From Halisarca cf. caerulea (taxonomy: Eukaryota > Porifera > Demospongiae > Chondrillida > Halisarcidae), in assembly GCA_963170055.1 (NCBI GenBank), contig CAUJGJ010000242.1, positions 2,512,977 to 2,576,976 of the forward strand: a DNA stretch of 64,000 bases. Reading direction: 5' to 3'. The notes below the pieces were generated by a model, which had not been told where the DNA came from, ran no database searches, and worked only from the letters and a program-made list of their open reading frames with translations. Made by a program: the position numbers and the translations under genes. Below are positions 59,599 through 64,000 of this stretch, in pieces. Numbering within the stretch: the stretch's first letter is position 1; each line of letters starts with the position of its first letter.

Positions 59599-59784
59599 CA
59601 GTGAAACCTACCATTCAGGACACTTGAAAATCTAGACACCTGTATAAACTGGACATTAGGTTATGCTCCCAAATTCCCAGACTCATGTGAATGACATAGT
59701 AGGTCTACCCTGAAAAATCTGGACACTCCGCAATCAGGACACTTTTGTGGTCCCTAAGGTGTCCGCATTACACAGATTCCACTG
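59599..59784. mobile_element. CAGTGAAACC-type MITE in an intron
   Basis: TA/CAGTGAAACCTACCATTC at the left and ACACAGATTCCACTG/TA at the right. It is 186 bp long with a TA target duplication on each side. GGACAC and GTGTCC occur inside the arms. Pogo/Tigger-like by terminus. Confidence 0.78.
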
Positions 59785-59958
59785 TAGTTGAAAGGTATGG
59801 TCAATTGCATGTGTCTCCCTATAAACTATATCCTATATGGGTTATAAGATATTGTTGTTGGAGATAGTGTACGTCTACACCTGTCATTCGATAAATATGG
59901 GCGCAAGTTTATGGTCTTAAGGTTACTCTTTTTAAATTGTTTCTATATACGTATGTAG

Positions 59959-60267
59959 TGCCAGGACCAGTAACTTCCCTCCAAGTGAGACCATCCACTA
60001 CCATATTTGGACTAATCATAACATGGGGACCACCTTCTGGTAGCAACTATCCAACTCCTGTTAGTTATCGACTCAGATATCGTGAGAGACCATCTAGTGG
60101 ATCACCTGGTGGGTGGAGTACTACTGTACAGAGGACTGCTACACAGAGACAGTACACTACACCTGTACTCAAACCAGGTACAAGGTATAAAGTGGAGGTT
60201 TGGGCTGTTACTAGCATTGGAATCAACAATGGTTCTAAGAGCGGCACACTAGGGACTACATTTCAAG
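59959..60267 (+). CDS. Plus-strand receptor gene: FN3 domain 2 exon
   Basis: This 309-bp exon (103 codons), phase 1-1, has a TATGTAG acceptor and an AAG/GTAACC donor. It opens PGPVTSLQVRPSTTIFGL, then TWGPPSGSNYPTPVSYRLRY, and closes KPGTRYKVEVWAVTSIG. It is the paralogue of gene A's exon 398-691, which shares PG(P/Q)VTSLQV, TWGP, the Y-x-LRYRE strand and the KPGT turn. Confidence 0.88.
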
Positions 60268-60489
60268 GTAACCCGTTTTAGTAGCTGTATTATGACTATG
60301 TACAATAAATTGTATTGGGATTATATGTTGCATTATACGGCTGGTGCTGATAAATCACTAATGTTTGTTATGAGTAAGGTGCATAGACTTTTTATCCCCT
60401 CTTAAACGGCATATTATAAGCTATGCAAACGTGCACTTATACTCTGGGATTAGTAATATGTTGGCATACATGGTATTTGATCGAGTACA

Positions 60490-60665
60490 CACTCCTGGAC
60501 AGTAAGTACTCCTCATTCTGTCCCTGTGTATACCTCATGTACATAAACCAACCCTGATAGTAAGTACCTGGTTTAGTTCATACTCCTGAATAGTAAGTAC
60601 TCCTCATTCTGTCCCTGTGTATACCTCATGCATGTACATAAACCAACCCTGATAGTAACTACGTC
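60490..60665 (+). repeat. 92-bp satellite, two units, in an intron
   Basis: Same family as 13810-14130, for example CTCATTCTGTCCCTGTGTAT and ACCAACCCTGATAGTAA. Confidence 0.88.
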
Positions 60666-60740
60666 TGATACTAAGTACTGATTTTGTGTCCACTTTGAGG
60701 TATTTAGTAAATAGGTCTCAATGTATTATGCTCTTTACAG

Positions 60741-60997
60741 CACCTTCTCCAGTTGCCAACCTTACTATTGAGCCCATTCGGGAAGATGATGGCAGCATTT
60801 CTCTTCTTGTTTCATGGGATGAACCACAAAGTGATCAGCCCATCACATCTTACGAGGGAAACTATAGGACGCACACTGCTCTGACTTGGCGGAGACAATT
60901 TTCCAACATCACCAACCAGCACAAATACGCCAATGTGCTGGAGGGGAAGAATCATGATGTCCGTGTGAGAGCCAATAAGGACACAATTGTGCTGACA
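60741..60997 (+). CDS. Plus-strand receptor gene: FN3 domain 3 exon (3' boundary uncertain)
   Basis: After a CTTTACAG acceptor the phase-1 frame reads PSPVANLTIEPIREDDGSIS, then LLVSWDEPQSDQPITSYEGN and ends VLEGKNHDVRVRANKDTIVL. That is an FN3 up to strand F, with little of strand G. The best donor is ACA/GTAAGC at 60998, which ends in phase 0. The next recognised exon (61821) needs phase 1, so either a small exon is missing between them or another donor is used. The donor is also the first base pair of a tandem repeat. The frame reads on to a TAG at 61013 if unspliced. Confidence 0.65.
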
Positions 60998-61410
60998 GTA
61001 AGCTGTCCTGTATAGTGAAACCTCTGTAATAAGGTCACCACTGGGACCCCAATAAGCTGTCTTGTACAGTGAAACCTCTATAATAAGGACACCAATGGGA
61101 CCACAGTAAGCTGTTCTGTACAGTGAAACCTCTATAATAAGGACACCAATGGGACCACAGTAAGCTGTCCTACACAGTGAAACCTCTATAATAAGGTCAC
61201 CAATGGGACCACAGTAAGCTGTTCTGTACAGTGAAACCTCTATAATAAGGACACCAATGGGACCACAGTAAGCTGTCCTACACAGTGAAACCTCTATAAT
61301 AAGGTCACCAATGGGACCACAGTAAGCTGTTCTGTACAGTGAAACCTCTATAATAAGGACACCAATGGGACCACAGTAAGCTATCCTATACAGTGAAACC
61401 TCTATAATGG
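60995..61410 (+). repeat. 54-bp tandem repeat with a donor-like site in every unit
   Basis: Almost eight units of ACAGTAAGCTGTYCTRYACA followed by GTGAAACCTCTATAATAAGG and CACCAATGGGACC. The first unit overlaps the exon 60741-60997 donor, and most units repeat the same ACAGTAAGCTGT. The GTGAAACCTCT part is the terminus of the CAGTGAAACC MITE family, so the array probably arose from a MITE end inserted at the splice site. Confidence 0.88.
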
Positions 61411-61820
61411 TGGCAGCAGCAGTGGTGTCCTGTTTAAGGAGGTTTCTGCATATCTGAGGTGTCCTTTAAATAAAGGTATTACTACATGTATACACAAATT
61501 CGAACCTGTTTTGATTGGTACAATATTGCCTACAGTTAATGAAATCAGGAAGGTTATGCACAGTAAAATATTACTACATGTATTATATATACTCTTTTGT
61601 ATTGTGGTTGCTATTATCTATGGGCAGCCATGTTTTTTTCTGCGTCACCCCTACATATGAACCACTACCATGGTTCATGATAAATTCATTGTAGTACTTA
61701 ATTTATAGTATTGTGATTTCGTAATAATCATTACATGTATATTATTACTTTAAATTGCTCCACGTAACGATCTCATTGCTGATGTTACTTCTGAGATGCA
61801 TATTGCTGTCCTCTGTGCAG
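61411..61820 (+). other. Intron segment, no exon recognised
   Basis: Begins with GTGGCAGCAGCAGTGGTGTC, then AT-rich sequence. I looked for a small exon to complete FN3 domain 3 and did not find a convincing one. Confidence 0.4.
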
Positions 61821-62141
61821 CTCCCTCAGCACATCCACATACCGTAATGGGAAGGAGTGTTGGCATGACATGGATCTACCTGGTCTGGTCTTCTGTGTCG
61901 GGCAGAGGTGCAAATGGGGTGATAGCCAACTACACCGTTGAGGTATCCCTTTCAGGGGAGAATGAAAATACCAACCTATTCACGGTTGATGCCAATGATC
62001 CACGTTTCATTGGAGTCAAGACAATCACTTTCAACATAACTGGATTGAGGGCAAGTACACCGTACATGGTGAGAGTCGCTGCATCCACTTCTGTCGGTAG
62101 AGGGCCTTACAGTGAATGGGTGGATATCAGAACATCATCAG
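61821..62141 (+). CDS. Plus-strand receptor gene: FN3 domain 4 exon (membrane-proximal)
   Basis: The exon is 321 bp (107 codons), phase 1-1, with a CTCTGTGCAG acceptor and a CAG/GTGAGA donor. It reads SVGMTWIYLVWSSVSGRGAN, then YTVEVSLSGENENTNLFTVD, then TFNITGLRASTPYMVRVAAS and VGRGPYSEWVDIRTSS. It is closely related to gene B's 21439-21786 and to the broken gene C exon. The sequence just before the transmembrane exon is the most conserved part of this gene family in the window. Confidence 0.9.
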
Positions 62142-62412
62142 GTGAGACTCCTAAAAAGAAGGTTAAATGATGTTAGGAGCAGGGCTATGATTGAACCCAC
62201 TACAGCAATACTATGCATGCAGCCTCTTCAGCTTGCTAGCTGCTAAGCCTCTCAGTAGTATTACACATGAAGTCTGTCAAATATGAATTAAACAATAAAC
62301 GAAAACATACTACAAAGTGAGCGCATGCATTCATTTTACATGGTTTTTTTTTATTTCCTTGTTACAGTTGCTGTATTAATTACATGTCTGTTTAATTCAG
62401 TTGCCATTACAG

Positions 62413-62578
62413 CTCCTCCTCCAAGTAACCTGACAGCTGTCATAGTGGGATCATTATTCGGTGCCCTGTTCCTGTTCGTCATTCTAGTCTGGCTGCTCGT
62501 GCTGGTCATTGTGTGTGTCATTTGCCTGGGAAGGCGATTTTGCTCTGGATCTCCTCCAAAGTCTGAGCCTGATAAAGA
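62413..62578 (+). CDS. Plus-strand receptor gene: transmembrane exon
   Basis: The exon runs from a CCATTACAG acceptor (phase 1) to an AAAGA/GTAAGG donor (phase 2). After PPPSNLTA it encodes a hydrophobic stretch, VIVGSLFGALFLFVILVWLL to VLVIVCVICL, then GRRFCSGSPPKSEPDKE. The arginines mark the cytoplasmic side. If the donor were not used, TAA would end the protein directly after DKE. Confidence 0.85.
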
Positions 62579-63474
62579 GTAAGGCATCATTTCATTACTG
62601 TCAAAAGTATTATATAATCAAGATTGTTTACAACAGCACCGTTGGTTCCCCTGTTTCGTACTGCTATAACCGAGTTGTTGTTGTAACCAGTACATTTTGT
62701 ATAGAGACATGTACAACAATTCCCAACATGTGTGTAAATTGCTGTGGAGCGAGTGATGTTGTATTCAGTGACTTTGTAAAGAGATTTGACTGTGTTTAGT
62801 ATTATAATAATATTGTTCCTGTGTGGAGTGGGTTGGGTGGGTGCTTTTGTTTGTGTGTGCATGCATGTGTGCATGTATTCAGGGGCCCTTGGCTATCAGC
62901 CGAGATTCTCTAAAATGTATTCTGACGAGGCCCCACTTTGAGCAAGAACACATGGCAGTGTTAGAAAATAATAATGGTCAGGATTCAGACATTTTTCAGC
63001 CATTTTGGCATTCTGTCCGACCCAAAAAAGGTTTCAGTCAGACAGTTGGCTAAGCACCACCAAATGACCATTTGATATGCACACACACAGTGATGTTAGC
63101 AAGTCATTTGTACATTCAAAAGTACGTCTGAGTATGGCTGAATATGCCTTACTCGATATGATAGCGGTAGGACATTTGTCCATCCACCATTTGCTCCTTA
63201 TTTCTAACACTGCACAGTCACTATACAATAATGTTGGTGACACTGTGTGGGTGGCTGGTGTGTTAATGTCAGTGTATAAGTGTACACCCTTGTTATATAT
63301 AATTATATTATAATTGTATTATATGGTGTACATATGGACTATACAGTAATTCTTGCTTGCATAATATTTATACTGTTTTAGATGCCTGTATGATAATAAT
63401 AAATAGATATTGTTTGTACATACACATCTGCATGTGGTATATATAGGTGCATTGAATTGTTTCTATGCACGCAG

Positions 63475-63526
63475 GCTGGAACCAGTAGAGGAGAAGAAAG
63501 TTGCTGCGTCAGAAGAGGTAGCATGA
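63475..63526 (+). CDS. Plus-strand receptor gene: terminal exon (cytoplasmic tail)
   Basis: An ACGCAG acceptor and the phase-2 join give ELEPVEEKKVAASEEVA and a TGA stop. The tail is about 30 residues in total after the membrane and highly charged, with no kinase, ITAM or ITIM motif. It ends EEVA, like the EEVQ of gene B. A possible poly(A) signal ATTAAA lies at 63711-63716. Confidence 0.8.
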
Positions 63527-64000
63527 TGCTAACTTAAAGACTAGCTCAGCTGAATAACTCCCACACTTCCTGCAAGATGTCAGGCTTCACAAATAGTTTG
63601 CATATTCGATCCATGATATATGCTGTTGCAAATGTAATACATTTACAACTGTGTACGTATTATACCTCTTAATTGCCGATATGGAAAATATATGCTACAC
63701 ATTTAAGTGTATTAAACAATATTGCAGGAAATTTGTTGCCTGTCTAACACCTTGTCGAGTAATTATTGATCCCAATAACAACGATGTTTCACCTCTGGTT
63801 GCAAACAAATCAACAAGACAAGGCTGTACACCTTTGCATGTACAATACAGGTATTTTTTCGAAAACGTCTTTTCAAGAGCAGATTGTTATTTCTTTCACA
63901 GTTGAAGCTGAACGCTCGGTAGCTAGTTGTGTCAGACCCTTCATGACTGTTTGCTAAGCATTTACTGACATGAAATCCCTCTAGAATAGTTTTGAATGCT
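63527..64000 (+). other. 3' flank of the receptor gene
   Basis: Likely 3' untranslated region and flank. An ATTAAA hexamer lies at 63711-63716. The short open frames at 63651-63957 lack gene support. Confidence 0.4.

Overview
The window looks like nuclear DNA of an invertebrate animal, probably an early-branching one such as a sponge. The support is indirect: short GT-AG exons with symmetric phase-1 boundaries encoding Ig and fibronectin type III (FN3) ectodomains, heavy (CA)n/(TG)n microsatellite content, many short inverted-repeat transposons, and a retroelement fragment of a type common in sponge and cnidarian genomes. I see no bacterial operon, CRISPR array or virus. Every exon call comes from reading splice sites and translations by eye.

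Left flank (1-22.4 kb). Two receptor-like genes run on the minus strand. Gene A has FN3 exons at 4509-4811 and 398-691 and continues off the left edge. Gene B has its 3' end at 22408-19934: part of an FN3, a full FN3, a transmembrane exon and a short acidic tail exon. Between them, 17147-19060 on the plus strand, is a decayed FN3 paralogue with an in-frame stop and a 968-bp transposon inside one exon. This interval is dense in mobile elements. The main family has termini near CGCAGGTAAGTTATG and a 2-bp target duplication of any sequence. A second family is flanked by TTAA.

Middle (22.5-50 kb). Minisatellites lie at 23-26 kb. At 29.4-42.6 kb there is a tandem array of 1.6-1.9 kb units carrying two recurring, partly broken minus-strand exon-like segments of unknown function. 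Two diverged duplicates sit at 30.5-32.2 and 48.3-49.75 kb. Several small TA-flanked MITEs are present. A CpG-containing segment near 50.3 kb may be a divergent promoter.

Right flank (55-63.5 kb). One nearly complete plus-strand gene encodes a type I membrane protein: signal peptide, Ig, FN3, FN3, FN3 (3' boundary unclear), FN3, transmembrane segment and acidic cytoplasmic tail. Its module order, exon phases and tail match gene B, and two of its FN3 exons match gene A. The window is therefore a cluster of related Ig/FN3 cell-surface receptor genes on both strands, interrupted by mobile elements. Ligand binding or adhesion is the reasonable role, but no ligand or signalling motif is visible.
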